Shown here one piece after another: positions 25,201 to 38,836 of a DNA stretch of 64,000 nucleotides (position 1 is the stretch's first letter; every line of letters begins with the position of its first letter). Source of the DNA: Parapristionchus giblindavisi (lineage: Eukaryota; Nematoda; Chromadorea; Rhabditida; Diplogasteridae); NCBI GenBank assembly GCA_943737045.1, contig CALSFV010000245.1, positions 447,001 to 511,000 of the forward strand. The letters are read 5' to 3'. A program made the translations under genes and the position numbers. Below the pieces are notes generated by a model. The model was not told the DNA's origin. It was given only the letters and a program-made list of their open reading frames with translations, and did not search any database.

Positions 25201-25424
25201 CTTTGATCATTGAAAGATATAGTCATAGGCGCGAGAAGAGCGAGTTGAGGAGAGTTCACAGAGAATTGCCAATTTTCCATAGAGAGCATGTCTTGTTGTT
25301 GAAGACTGGCCGCCTCCAGAAAATTCTCCGATAATTCCTCGAAATTACGCGAAGACGTCGCCGTCATAAACGTCGACGAGGGATCGATCGATAGAAATTC
25401 AGCAGTCGGTCGCCGAAAATTCAT
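25201..25424 (-). CDS. Candidate first exon of an unrecognised or captured gene
   Basis: An open frame of 74 codons plus 2 nt starts at ATG 25424 and could end at a donor-like AAAG/GTTTGTAC at 25201. The predicted peptide begins MNFRRPTAEFLSIDPSS and is Ser/Gln/Leu-rich, without low-complexity repeats. The surrounding 25050-25860 is the only long part of the 6.2-kb element free of TACAGTAATC repeats. This suggests captured host sequence. No downstream exon could be joined and no family is recognised, so it may be a fragment or non-coding. Confidence 0.3.
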
Positions 25425-25879
25425 AATTATTCAATCTGATCCTCGGCTGCCAGTCCTCCTTCTGCAACAAGCAGCTAAAAAATCCAAGGAAAATGCGTGA
25501 AACAACAAAATAAATTCACGGAACGACAATAATAAATGCAACAGCGACATAATGTGGTCCTAGAACAACTATTATTCAAATACAATAAACACGCGCGTGT
25601 TATTAAGTTAAACTTTTAAAAATAACTAACTGGATTCATAAAATCAAAATGGGAAACGACGAAACTGTACTACTAGCCTACAACCTACGCCGTCTAGCCG
25701 AAACGCGCTATCAGTGACTGACGACACGAAGATACAATTAACAATGAAAGAAGAAACTGAAATCGATGTTGACATCGATGTGAAACAGTTTAATTAATTA
25801 AAATTCAATCGCGCTTAGAATTTCAAAAGTTTCGCCATTTGCTAAAAAATACACAACGATTTTTTTCCGGCTCAGACTC

Positions 25880-26005
25880 CGGCTACCGGGTTCCAGGCTG
25901 GAAAAAGCATTAGCGGGATCCAGGCTGGAAATATACCGGGTTCCAGCTATTGATACCGGGAAAATGGCGCTATACCGGGTTCCAGGCTGGAAAAAAATAC
26001 CAGAG
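25880..26005. repeat. Right subterminal repeats and right TIR
   Basis: This mirrors the left end: three CCAGGCTGGAAA motifs with ACCGGGTT or GCGGGAT leaders, then the 35-bp TIR ending ATACCAGAG at 26005. The right end has fewer subterminal motifs than the left (three against about seven). Confidence 0.85.
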
Positions 26006-29000
26006 TACCATGATAGCTGCGATGTCTTCTAGAACGATCATTTGTGAGCAGGTAATAAAGTTTGAAATTATATTCATGTATAAAGATATTTCTGCTTTGT
26101 TGTTCATTGTTTGTATTGTGGAATTTGACTGTACGGTGTTCCTTGGATGTAAAATAAGAAGGCGTGAGATACTGTTTTGAACTATTGGGATACTGTAGAA
26201 AGTTGACCTAACCATCAATCAATAATGAGTTCTGACACTACTTTCTACAGTACTCCTAAATAATACGCGCACGTCATAATCAAAGGAACATCGTCGTCAG
26301 GCAAATGTTCTATGTATATATCGAGAATGTTGAAAATCGGGCAAGCGAGCTTTCTGTAGCTTGGTTTGAGGCAACCGGCTATATTTTGAATTGGTATGTG
26401 CATGGCTCGCTATTGGCCCCGTATTGTAAAACTGGGAAGCCTGAAAAGCTGGCCATCCATTTATTTCTGTCGAGTGTCTGCCACTGGCTACAGAAATCGT
26501 ACTAGCCCTGTTTTAACATTCTCTGAGTGTTATTTCATTTAAATTTAGATAGTTATTTTTTAATATTTTCAGATTCATCTGTCTGTCTTATGGATAGATT
26601 ATCGATTGAACGATTGAGCTTCGCCGGTTATCGATTGAACAACTTCTACCATGATAGCTGCGATGTCTTCTAGAACGATCATTTGTGAGCAGGTAATAAA
26701 GTTTGAAATTATATTCATGTATAAAGATATTTCTGCTTTGTTGTTCATTGTTTGTATTGTGGAATTTGACTGTACGGTGTTCCTTGGATGTAAAATAAGA
26801 AGGCGTGAGATACTGTTTTGAACTATTGGGATACTGTAGAAAGTTGACCTAACCATCAATCAATAATGAGTTCTGACACTACTTTCTACAGTACTCCTAA
26901 ATAATACGCGCACGTCATAATCAAAGGAACATCGTCGTCAGGCAAATGTTCTATGTATATATCGAGAATGTTGAAAATCGGGCAAGCGAGCTTTCTGTAG
27001 CTTGGTTTGAGGCACCCGGCTATATTTTGAATTGGTATGTGCATGGCTCGCTAGTGGCCCCGTATTGTAAAACTGGGAAGCCTGAAAAGCTGGTCATCCA
27101 TTTATTTCTGTCGAGTGTCTGCCACTGGCTACAGAAATCGTACTAGCCCTGTTTTAACATTCTCTGAGTGTTATTTCATTTAAATTTAGATAGTTATTTT
27201 TTAATATTTTCAGATTCATCTGTCTGTCTTATGGATAGATTATCGATTGATTATCGATTGAACGATTGAGCTTCGCCGGTTATCGATTGAACAACTTCTA
27301 CCATGATAGCTGCGATGTCTTCTAGAACGATCATTTGTGAGCAGGTAATAAAGTTTGAAATTATATTCATGTATAAAGATATTTCTGCTTTGTTGTTCAT
27401 TGTTTGTATTGTGGAATTTGACTGTACGGTGTTCCTTGGATGTAAAATAAGAAGGCGTGAGATACCGTTTTGAACTATGCGGATACTGTAGAGAGTGGAA
27501 CTAACTATCAATCAATAATGAATTTCCGCCACAACTTTCTACAGTACTCCTAAATAATACGCGCACGTCATAATCAAAGGAACATCGTCGTCAGGCAAAT
27601 GTTCTATGTATATATCGAGAATGTTGAAAATCGGGCAAGCGAGCTTTCTGTAGCTTGGTTTGAGGCACCCGGCTATATTTTGAATTGGTATGTGCATGGC
27701 TCGCTATTGGAACCGTATTGTAAAACTGGGAAGCCTGAAAAGGTGGCCATCCATTTATTTCTGTCGAGTGTCTGCCACTGGCTACAGAAATCGTACTAGC
27801 CCTGTTTTAACATTCTCTGAGTGTTATTTCATTTAAATTTAGATAGTTATTTTTTAATATTTTCAGATTCATCTGTCTGTCTTATGGATAGATTATCGAT
27901 TGATTGTCGATTGAACGATTGAGCTTCGCCGGTTATCGATTGAACAACTTCTACCATGATAGCTGCGATGTCTTCTAGAACGATCATTTGTGAGCAGGTA
28001 ATAAAGTTTGAAATTATATTTATGTATAAAGATATTTCTGCTTTGTTGTTCATTGTTTGTATTGTGGAATTTGACTGTACGGTGTTCCTTGGATGTAAAA
28101 TAAGAAGGCGTGAGATACTGTTTTGAACTATTGGGATACTGTAGAAAGTTGACCTAACCATCAATCAATAATGAGTTCTGACACTACTTTCTACAGTACT
28201 CCTAAATAATACGCGCACGTCATAATCAAAGGAACATCGTCGTCAGGCAAATGTTCTATGTATATATCGAGAATGTTGAAAATCGGGCAAGCGAGCTTTC
28301 TGTAGCTTGGTTTGAGGCACCCGGCTATATTTTGAATTGGTATGTGCATGGCTCGCTAGTGGCCCCGTATTGTAAAACTGGGAAGCCTGAAAAGCTGGCC
28401 ATCCATTTATTTCTGTCGAGTGTCTGCCACTGGCTACAGAAATCGTACTAGCCCTGTTTTAACATTCTCTGAGTGTTATTTCATTTAAATTTAGATAGTT
28501 ATTTTTTAATATTTTCAGATTCATCTGTCTGTCTTATGGATAGATTATCGATTGATTATCGATTGAACGATTGAGCTTCGCCGGTTATCGATTGAACAAC
28601 TTCTACCATGATAGCGGCGATGTCTTCTAGAACGATCATTTGTGAGCAGGTAATAAAGTTTGAAATTATATTCATGTATAAAGATATTTCTGCTTTGTTG
28701 TTCATTGTTTGTATTGTGGAATTTGACTGTACGGTGTTCCTTGGATGTAAAATAAGAAGGCGTGAGATACTGTTTTGAACTATTGGGATACTGTAGAAAG
28801 TTGACCTAACCATCAATCAATAATGAGTTCTGACACTACTTTCTACAGTACTCCTAAATAATACGCGCACGTCATAATCAAAGGAACATCGTCGTCAGGC
28901 AAATGTTCTATGTATATATCGAGAATGTTGAAAATCGGGCAAGCGAGCTTTCTGTAGCTTGGTTTGAGGCAACCGGCTATATTTTGAATTGGTATGTGCA

Positions 29001-32000
29001 TGGCTCGCTATTGGCCCCGTATTGTAAAACTGGGAAGCCTGAAAAGCTGGCCATCCATTTATTTCTGTCGAGTGTCTGCCACTGGCTACAGAAATCGTAC
29101 TAGCCCTGTTTTAACATTCTCTGAGTGTTATTTCATTTAAATTTAGATAGTTATTTTTTAATATTTTCAGATTCATCTGTCTGTCTTATGGATAGATTAT
29201 CGATTGATTGTCGATTGAACGATTGAGCTTCGCCGGTTATCGATTGAACAACTTCTACCATGATAGCTGCGATGTCTTCTAGAACGATCATTTGTGAGCA
29301 GGTAATAAAGTTTGAAATTATATTTATGTATAAAGATATTTCTGCTTTGTTGTTCATTGTTTGTATTGTGGAATTTGACTGTACGGTGTTCCTTGGATGT
29401 AAAATAAGAAGGCGTGAGATACTGTTTTGAACTATTGGGATACTGTAGAAAGTTGACCTAACCATCAATCAATAATGAGTTCTGACACTACTTTCTACAG
29501 TACTCCTAAATAATACGCGCACGTCATAATCAAAGGAACATCGTCGTCAGGCAAATGTTCTATGTATATATCGAGAATGTTGAAAATCGGGCAAGCGAGC
29601 TTTCTGTAGCTTGGTTTGAGGCACCCGGCTATATTTTGAATTGGTATGTGCATGGCTCGCTAGTGGCCCCGTATTGTAAAACTGGGAAGCCTGAAAAGCT
29701 GGCCATCCATTTATTTCTGTCGAGTGTCTGCCACTGGCTACAGAAATCGTACTAGCCCTGTTTTAACATTCTCTGAGTGTTATTTCATTTAAATTTAGAT
29801 AGTTATTTTTTAATATTTTCAGATTCATCTGTCTGTCTTATGGATAGATTATCGATTGATTATCGATTGATTATCGATTGAACGATTGAGCTTCGCCGGT
29901 TATCGATTGAACAACTTCTACCATGATAGCGGCGATGTCTTCTAGAACGATCATTTGTGAGCAGGTAATAAAGTTTGAAATTATATTCATGTATAAAGAT
30001 ATTTCTGCTTTGTTGTTCATTGTTTGTATTGTGGAATTTGACTGTACGGTGTTCCTTGGATGTAAAATAAGAAGGCGTGAGATACTGTTTTGAACTATTG
30101 GGATACTGTAGAAAGTTGACCTAACCATCAATCAATAATGAGTTCTGACACTACTTTCTACAGTACTCCTAAATAATACGCGCACGTCATAATCAAAGGA
30201 ACATCGTCGTCAGGCAAATGTTCTATGTATATATCGAGAATGTTGAAAATCGGGCAAGCGAGCTTTCTGTAGCTTGGTTTGAGGCAACCGGCTATATTTT
30301 GAATTGGTATGTGCATGGCTCGCTATTGGCCCCGTATTGTAAAACTGGGAAGCCTGAAAAGCTGGCCATCCATTTATTTCTGTCGAGTGTCTGCCACTGG
30401 CTACAGAAATCGTACTAGCCCTGTTTTAACATTCTCTGAGTGTTATTTCATTTAAATTTAGATAGTTATTTTTTAATATTTTCAGATTCATCTGTCTGTC
30501 TTATGGATAGATTATCGATTGATTGTCGATTGAACGATTGAGCTTCGCCGGTTATCGATTGAACAACTTCTACCATGATAGCTGCGATGTCTTCTAGAAC
30601 GATCATTTGTGAGCAGGTAATAAAGTTTGAAATTATATTTATGTATAAAGATATTTCTGCTTTGTTGTTCATTGTTTGTATTGTGGAATTTGACTGTACG
30701 GTGTTCCTTGGATGTAAAATAAGAAGGCGTGAGATACTGTTTTGAACTATTGGGATACTGTAGAAAGTTGACCTAACCATCAATCAATAATGAGTTCTGA
30801 CACTACTTTCTACAGTACTCCTAAATAATACGCGCACGTCATAATCAAAGGAACATCGTCGTCAGGCAAATGTTCTATGTATATATCGAGAATGTTGAAA
30901 ATCGGGCAAGCGAGCTTTCTGTAGCTTGGTTTGAGGCACCCGGCTATATTTTGAATTGGTATGTGCATGGCTCGCTAGTGGCCCCGTATTGTAAAACTGG
31001 GAAGCCTGAAAAGCTGGCCATCCATTTATTTCTGTCGAGTGTCTGCCACTGGCTACAGAAATCGTACTAGCCCTGTTTTAACATTCTCTGAGTGTTATTT
31101 CATTTAAATTTAGATAGTTATTTTTTAATATTTTCAGATTCATCTGTCTGTCTTATGGATAGATTATCGATTGATTATCGATTGATTATCGATTGAACGA
31201 TTGAGCTTCGCCGGTTATCGATTGAACAACTTCTACCATGATAGCGGCGATGTCTTCTAGAACGATCATTTGTGAGCAGGTAATAAAGTTTGAAATTATA
31301 TTCATGTATAAAGATATTTCTGCTTTGTTGTTCATTGTTTGTATTGTGGAATTTGACTGTACGGTGTTCCTTGGATGTAAAATAAGAAGGCGTGAGATAC
31401 TGTTTTGAACTATTGGGATACTGTAGAAAGTTGACCTAACCATCAATCAATAATGAGTTCTGACACTACTTTCTACAGTACTCCTAAATAATACGCGCAC
31501 GTCATAATCAAAGGAACATCGTCGTCAGGCAAATGTTCTATGTATATATCGAGAATGTTGAAAATCGGGCAAGCGAGCTTTCTGTAGCTTGGTTTGAGGC
31601 AACCGGCTATATTTTGAATTGGTATGTGCATGGCTCGCTATTGGCCCCGTATTGTAAAACTGGGAAGCCTGAAAAGCTGGCCATCCATTTATTTCTGTCG
31701 AGTGTCTGCCACTGGCTACAGAAATCGTACTAGCCCTGTTTTAACATTCTCTGAGTGTTATTTCATTTAAATTTAGATAGTTATTTTTTAATATTTTCAG
31801 ATTCATCTGTCTGTCTTATGGATAGATTATCGATTGATTATCGATTGAACGATTGAGCTTCGCCGGTTATCGATTGAACAAATTCTACCATGTTAGCTGC
31901 GATGTCTTCTAGAACGATCATTTGTGAGCAGGTAATAAAGTTTGAAATTATATTCATGTATAAAGATATTTCTGCTTTGTTGTTCATTGTTTGTATTGTG

Positions 32001-35000
32001 GAATTTGACTGTACGGTGTTCCTTGGATGTAAAATAAGAAGGCGTGAGATACCGTTTTGAACTATGCGGATACTGTAGAGAGTGGAACTAACTATCAATC
32101 AATAATGAATTTCCGCCACAACTTTCTACAGTACTCCTAAATAATACGCGCACGTCATAATCAAAGGAACATCGTCGTCAGGCAAATGTTCTATGTATAT
32201 ATCGAGAATGTTGAAAATCGGGCAAGCGAGCTTTCTGTAGCTTGGTTTGAGGCACCCGGCTATATTTTGAATTGGTATGTGCATGGCTCGCTATTGGCCC
32301 CGTATTGTAAAACTGGGAAGCCTGAAAAGCTGGCCATCCATTTATTTCTGTCGAGTGTCTGCCACTGGCTACAGAAATCGTACTAGCCCTGTTTTAACAT
32401 TCTCTGAGTGTTATTTCATTTAAATTTAGATAGTTATTTTTTAATATTTTCAGATTCATCTGTCTGTCTTATGGATAGATTATCGATTGATTGTCGATTG
32501 AACGATTGAGCTTCGCCGGTTATCGATTGAACAACTTCTACCATGATAGCTGCGATGTCTTCTAGAACGATCATTTGTGAGCAGGTAATAAAGTTTGAAA
32601 TTATATTTATGTATAAAGATATTTCTGCTTTGTTGTTCATTGTTTGTATTGTGGAATTTGACTGTACGGTGTTCCTTGGATGTAAAATAAGAAGGCGTGA
32701 GATACTGTTTTGAACTATTGGGATACTGTAGAAAGTTGACCTAACCATCAATCAATAATGAGTTCTGACACTACTTTCTACAGTACTCCTAAATAATACG
32801 CGCACGTCATAATCAAAGGAACATCGTCGTCAGGCAAATGTTCTATGTATATATCGAGAATGTTGAAAATCGGGCAAGCGAGCTTTCTGTAGCTTGGTTT
32901 GAGGCACCCGGCTATATTTTGAATTGGTATGTGCATGGCTCGCTAGTGGCCCCGTATTGTAAAACTGGGAAGCCTGAAAAGCTGGCCATCCATTTATTTC
33001 TGTCGAGTGTCTGCCACTGGCTACAGAAATCGTACTAGCCCTGTTTTAACATTCTCTGAGTGTTATTTCATTTAAATTTAGATAGTTATTTTTTAATATT
33101 TTCAGATTCATCTGTCTGTCTTATGGATAGATTATCGATTGATTATCGATTGAACGATTGAGCTTCGCCGGTTATCGATTGAACAACTTCTACCATGATA
33201 GCGGCGATGTCTTCTAGAACGATCATTTGTGAGCAGGTAATAAAGTTTGAAATTATATTCATGTATAAAGATATTTCTGCTTTGTTGTTCATTGTTTGTA
33301 TTGTGGAATTTGACTGTACGGTGTTCCTTGGATGTAAAATAAGAAGGCGTGAGATACTGTTTTGAACTATTGGGATACTGTAGAAAGTTGACCTAACCAT
33401 CAATCAATAATGAGTTCTGACACTACTTTCTACAGTACTCCTAAATAATACGCGCACGTCATAATCAAAGGAACATCGTCGTCAGGCAAATGTTCTATGT
33501 ATATATCGAGAATGTTGAAAATCGGGCAAGCGAGCTTTCTGTAGCTTGGTTTGAGGCAACCGGCTATATTTTGAATTGGTATGTGCATGGCTCGCTATTG
33601 GCCCCGTATTGTAAAACTGGGAAGCCTGAAAAGCTGGCCATCCATTTATTTCTGTCGAGTGTCTGCCACTGGCTACAGAAATCGTACTAGCCCTGTTTTA
33701 ACATTCTCTGAGTGTTATTTCATTTAAATTTAGATAGTTATTTTTTAATATTTTCAGATTCATCTGTCTGTCTTATGGATAGATTATCGATTGATTATCG
33801 ATTGAACGATTGAGCTTCGCCGGTTATCGATTGAACAAATTCTACCATGTTAGCTGCGATGTCTTCTAGAACGATCATTTGTGAGCAGGTAATAAAGTTT
33901 GAAATTATATTCATGTATAAAGATATTTCTGCTTTGTTGTTCATTGTTTGTATTGTGGAATTTGACTGTACGGTGTTCCTTGGATGTAAAATAAGAAGGC
34001 GTGAGATACTGTTTTGAACTATTGGGATACTGTAGAAAGTTGACCTAACCATCTATCAATAATGAGTTCTGACACAACTTTCTACAGTACTCCTAAATAA
34101 TACGCGCACGTCATAATCAAAGAAACATCGTCGTCAGGCAAATGTTCTATGTATATATCGAGAATGTTGAAAATCGGGCAAGCGAGCTTTCTGTAGCTTA
34201 ATTTGAGGCACCCGGCTATATTTTGAATTGGTATGTGCATGGCTCGCTAGTGGCCCCGTATTGTAAATCTGGGAAGCCTGAAAAGCTGGCCATCCATTTA
34301 TTTCTGTCGAGTGTCTGCCACTGGCTACAGAAATCGTACTAGCCCTGTTTTAACATTCTCTGAGTCATTTAAATTTAGATAGTTATTTTTTTAATATTTT
34401 CAGATTCATCTGTCTGTCTTATGGATAGATTATCGATTGATTATCGATTGAACGATTGAGCTTCGCCGGTTATCGATTGAACAACTTCTACCATGATAGC
34501 TGCGATGTCTTCTAGAACGATCATTTGTGAGCAGATAATAAAGTTTGAAATTATATTCATGTATAAAGATATTTCTGCTTTGTTGTTCATTGTTTGTATT
34601 GTGGAATTTGACTGTACGGTGTTCCTTGGATGTAAAATAAGAAGGCGTGAGATACCGTTTTGAACTATGCGGATACTGTAGAGAGTGGAACTAACTATCA
34701 ATCAATAATGAATTTCCGCCACAGCTTTCTACAGTACTCCTAAATAATACGCGCACGTCATAATCAAAGGAACATGGTCGTCAGGGAAATGTTCTATGTA
34801 TATATCGAGAATGTTGAAAATCGGGCAAGCGAGCTTTCTGTAGCTTGATTTGAGGCACCCGGCTATATTTTGAATTGGTATGTGCATGGCTCGCTAGTGG
34901 CCCCGTATTGTAAAACTGGGAAGCCTGAAAAGCTGGCCATCCATTTATTTCTGTCGAGTGTCTGCCACTGGCTACAGAAATCGTACTAGCCCTGTTTTAA

Positions 35001-37966
35001 CATTCTCTGAGTGTTATTTCATTTAAATTTAGATAGTTATTTTTTAATATTTTCAGATTCATCTGTCTGTCTTATGGATAGATTATCGATTGAACGATTG
35101 AGCTTCGCCGGTTATCGATTGAACAACTTCTACCATGATAGCTGCGATGTCTTCTAGAACGATCATTTGTGAGCAGGTAATACAGTTTGAAATTATATTC
35201 ATGTATAAAGTTATTTCTGCTTTGTTGTTCATTGTTTGTATTGTGGAATTTGACTGTACGGTGTTCCTTGGATGTAAAATAAGAAGGCGTGAGATACCGT
35301 TTTGAACTATGCGGATACTGTAGAGAGTGGAACTAACTATCAATCAATAATGAATTTCCGCCACAGCTTTCTACAGTACTCCTAAATAATACGCGCACGT
35401 CATAATCAAAGGAACATGGTCGTCAGGGAAATGTTCTATGTATATATCGAGAATGTTGAAAATCGGGCAAGCGAGCTTTCTGTAGCTTGATTTGAGGCAC
35501 CCGGCTATATTTTGAATTGGTATGTGCATGGCTCGCTAGTGGCCCCGTATTGTAAAACTGGGAAGCCTGAAAAGCTGGCCATCCATTTATTTCTGTCGAG
35601 TGTCTGCCACTGGCTACAGAAATCGTACTAGCCCTGTTTTAACATTCTCTGAGTGTTATTTCATTTAAATTTAGATAGTTATTTTTTAATATTTTCAGAT
35701 TCATCTGTCTGTCTTATGGATAGATTATCGATTGAACGATTGAGCTTCGCCGGTTATCGATTGAACAACTTCTACCATGATAGCTGCGATGTCTTCTAGA
35801 ACGATCATTTGTGAGCAGGTAATAAAGTTTGAAATTATATTCATGTATAAAGATATTTCTGCTTTGTTGTTCATTGTTTGTATTGTGGAATTTGACTGTA
35901 CGGTGTTCCTTGGATGTAAAATAAGAAGGCGTGAGATACCGTTTTGAACTATGCGGATACTGTAGAGAGTGGAACTAACTATCAATCAATAATGAATTTC
36001 CGCCACAGCTTTCTACAGTACTCCTAAATAATACGCGCACGTCATAATCAAAGGAACATGGTCGTCAGGCAAATGTTCTATGTATATATCGAGAATGTTG
36101 AAAATCGGGCAAGCGAGCTTTCTGTAGCTTGGTTTGAGGCACCCGGCTATATTTTGAATTGGTATGTGCATGGCTCGCTAGTGGCCCCGTATTGTAAAAC
36201 TGGGAAGCCTGAAAAGCTGGCCATCCATTTATTTCTGTCGAGTGTCTGCCACTGGCTACAGAAATCGTACTAGCCCTGTTTTAACATTCTCTGAGTATTA
36301 TTTCATTTAAATTTAGATAGTTATTTTTTAATATTTTCAGATTCATCTGTCTGTCTTATGGATAGATTATCGATTGAACGATTGAGCTTCGCCGGTTATC
36401 GATTGAACAACTTCTACCATGATAGCTGCGATGTCTTCTAGAACGATCATTTGTGAGCAGGTAATACAGTTTGAAATTATATTCATGTATAAAGTTATTT
36501 CTGCTTTGTTGTTCATTGTTTGTATTGTGGAATTTGACTGTACGGTGTTCCTTGGATGTAAAATAAGAAGGCGTGAGATACCGTTTTGAACTATGCGGAT
36601 ACTGTAGAGAGTGGAACTAACTATCAATCAATAATGAATTTCCGCCACAGCTTTCTACAGTACTCCTAAATAATACGCGCACGTCATAATCAAAGGAACA
36701 TGGTCGTCAGGGAAATGTTCTATGTATATATCGAGAATGTTGAAAATCGGGCAAGCGAGCTTTCTGTAGCTTGATTTGAGGCACCCGGCTATATTTTGAA
36801 TTGGTATGTGCATGGCTCGCTAGTGGCCCCGTATTGTAAAACTGGGAAGCCTGAAAAGCTGGCCATCCATTTATTTCTGTCGAGTGTCTGCCACTGGCTA
36901 CAGAAATCGTACTAGCCCTGTTTTAACATTCTCTGAGTGTTATTTCATTTAAATTTAGATAGTTATTTTTTAATATTTTCAGATTCATCTGTCTGTCTTA
37001 TGGATAGATTATCGATTGAACGATTGAGCTTCGCCGGTTATCGATTGAACAACTTCTACCATGATAGCTGCGATGTCTTCTAGAACGATCATTTGTGAGC
37101 AGGTAATAAAGTTTGAAATTATATTCATGTATAAAGATATTTCTGCTTTGTTGTTCATTGTTTGTATTGTGGAATTTGACTGTACGGTGTTCCTTGGATG
37201 TAAAATAAGAAGGCGTGAGATACCGTTTTGAACTATGCGGATACTGTAGAGAGTGGAACTAACTATCAATCAATAATGAATTTCCGCCACAGCTTTCTAC
37301 AGTACTCCTAAATAATACGCGCACGTCATAATCAAAGGAACATGGTCGTCAGGCAAATGTTCTATGTATATATCGAGAATGTTGAAAATCGGGCAAGCGA
37401 GCTTTCTGTAGCTTGGTTTGAGGCACCCGGCTATATTTTGAATTGGTATGTGCATGGCTCGCTAGTGGCCCCGTATTGTAAAACTGGGAAGCCTGAAAAG
37501 CTGGCCATCCATTTATTTCTGTCAAGTGTCTGCCACTGGCTACAGAAATCGTACTAGCCCTGTTTTAACATTCTCTGAGTGTTATTTCATTTAAATTTAG
37601 ATAGTTATTTTTTAATATTTTCAGATTCATCTGTCTGTCTTATGGATAGATTATCGATTGAACGATTGAGCTTCGCCGGTTATCGATTGAACAACTTCTA
37701 CCATGATAGCTGCGATGTCTTCTAGAACGATCATTTGTGAGCAGGTAATAAAGTTTGAAATTATATTCATGTATAAAGATATTTCTGCTTTGTTGTTCAT
37801 TGTTTGTATTGTGGAATTTGACTGTACGGTGTTCCTTGGATGTAAAATAAGAAGGCGTGAGATACCGTTTTGAACTATGCGGATACTGTAGAGAGTGGAA
37901 CTAACTATCAATCAATAATGAATTTCCGCCACAACTTTCTACAGTACTCCTAAATAATACGCGCAC
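26006..37966. repeat. Satellite array, right block (about 18.5 monomers)
   Basis: This continues the same array in the same orientation. Units start at 26305, 26946, 27599, 28251, 28903, 29555, 30218, 30870, 31533, 32186, 32838, 33490 and on to 37357. From 26 to 34 kb most units are type B. The last six (diagnostic patches 34441-37911) are type A at an exact 642-bp spacing. Dimeric order is clear: 28903, 30218 and 31533 share AACCGGC and CTATTGGCC and lie 1315 bp apart, while 36058 and 37342 share ATGGTCGTCAGGC 1284 bp apart. Units near 29870 and 31185 carry three copies of the 11-bp GATTATCGATT motif. The array stops at GCGCAC 37966, where the flank (CTCACTCACATTCAAGG) resembles the expected monomer continuation only loosely. 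Confidence 0.98.
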
Positions 37967-38636
37967 CTCACTCACATTCAAGGAGCATCGACAATACTTT
38001 TGTGCAAATAAATAGATCAGGATTTTTTAAACAAATTTGAGTTGTACTGTGCTTTTTGATTCATAAACATTGCACATTTTACATTTCTATATTGATATTA
38101 ATTACCGTAATTTAAGATGGTTCTTCTTCTGGTGTTCATCTACTGATCCTCCGAATTCAATCGTCACTCATATTTATATTTCTCAATCACAATTTAGCCG
38201 AGTTTTTGCTCCCACCTCATCCCATCTGTATTGATTTTGTTGTTTGTTTGTTTTAAAGAATTCAAGATGGGGGAACAGGGGACTGGGAATGGTTTCACTG
38301 GTGTGGAATGCAATATCGATTTCCTTGAAAGTAGTCGCTAATTGCGTGGGTTGAGGGATGTGTATGTAGCACGCCGAGTGATGAGAGTTACAGATGGTAG
38401 AGACATGGCCAAATGGGAAGGGCATTGAGAAGCGAGACGATCAAATTGAATTCTCTGTGCGGTGTCCCGTGAATAATCCATGATCCACATGCAGCTACGG
38501 GTTCAGGACAACTGCGGAAATGGCTTTTGATCTCTTCAATTACTGAACCGTCCTGGGTCCTTTTCTATAGAGAGATCAAAGATCAGGATTTATGGGAATT
38601 CACTTATGATATTTAAAATTGATACTGGAAATATTC
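37967..38636. other. Non-repetitive flank between satellite and mrps-15 3' end
   Basis: The satellite stops and AT-rich single-copy-looking sequence begins. An 80-codon minus-strand open frame at 38183-38425 has no recognisable domain and no convincing splice partners. Nothing else could be supported. Confidence 0.6.
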
Positions 38637-38642
38637 TTTATT
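38637..38642 (-). terminator. Candidate polyadenylation signal of mrps-15
   Basis: AATAAA on the minus strand, 195 bp past the mrps-15 stop codon. It is the first canonical hexamer seen downstream of the stop. The cleavage site is not determined. Confidence 0.5.
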
Positions 38643-38836
38643 TACTTTTTAGAAAAAAATCACGGTTCACAAATCAACAGAAAATTTCATAAAAGACAAA
38701 GTACTAAAGAGATCTGTAACAATGAATAAACACAAACGAAACAATCTATCTATTATGACTAAGATGAAGAAGAGGATGTATACGGTAGGCGATGTTTACT
38801 AGATGGTGTAGCTACATAGCTACAGTATCCGACACA

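Larger units (their letters stand above)
19775..26005. mobile_element. 6231-bp TIR element inserted in the satellite array
   Basis: The ends are perfect 35-bp inverted repeats (19775-19809 and 25971-26005), each starting CTCTGGTATTTTTTTCC. The satellite reads CTTC-TAC up to 19774 and resumes TAC-CATGATAG at 26006. Removing the insert and one TAC restores an intact monomer, so TAC (19772-19774, 26006-26008) is a 3-bp target duplication. The interior holds subterminal CCAGNCTGG repeats, a 32-bp-arm hairpin, a large field of degenerate TACAGTAATC-type repeats, nested MITEs and one exon-like frame. No transposase motif is recognisable, so it is probably non-autonomous. A 3-bp duplication occurs in CACTA-like and PIF/Harbinger-like DNA transposons. 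The superfamily cannot be assigned, and the CTCTGG terminus fits neither canonical end. Confidence 0.9.

Noticed and set aside
19775..26005. LTR retrotransposon or Helitron
   Set aside because: The ends are inverted rather than direct repeats, a 3-bp duplication is present, and no polymerase, protease or Rep/helicase frame is seen.
1..37966. CRISPR-like repeat array
   Set aside because: Units are about 650 bp with no short-repeat/unique-spacer pattern, no cas genes, and the DNA is eukaryotic.
38183..38425. 80-codon minus-strand frame downstream of mrps-15
   Set aside because: No recognisable motif, no consensus splice sites and no evident start context. Left as undetermined rather than called.
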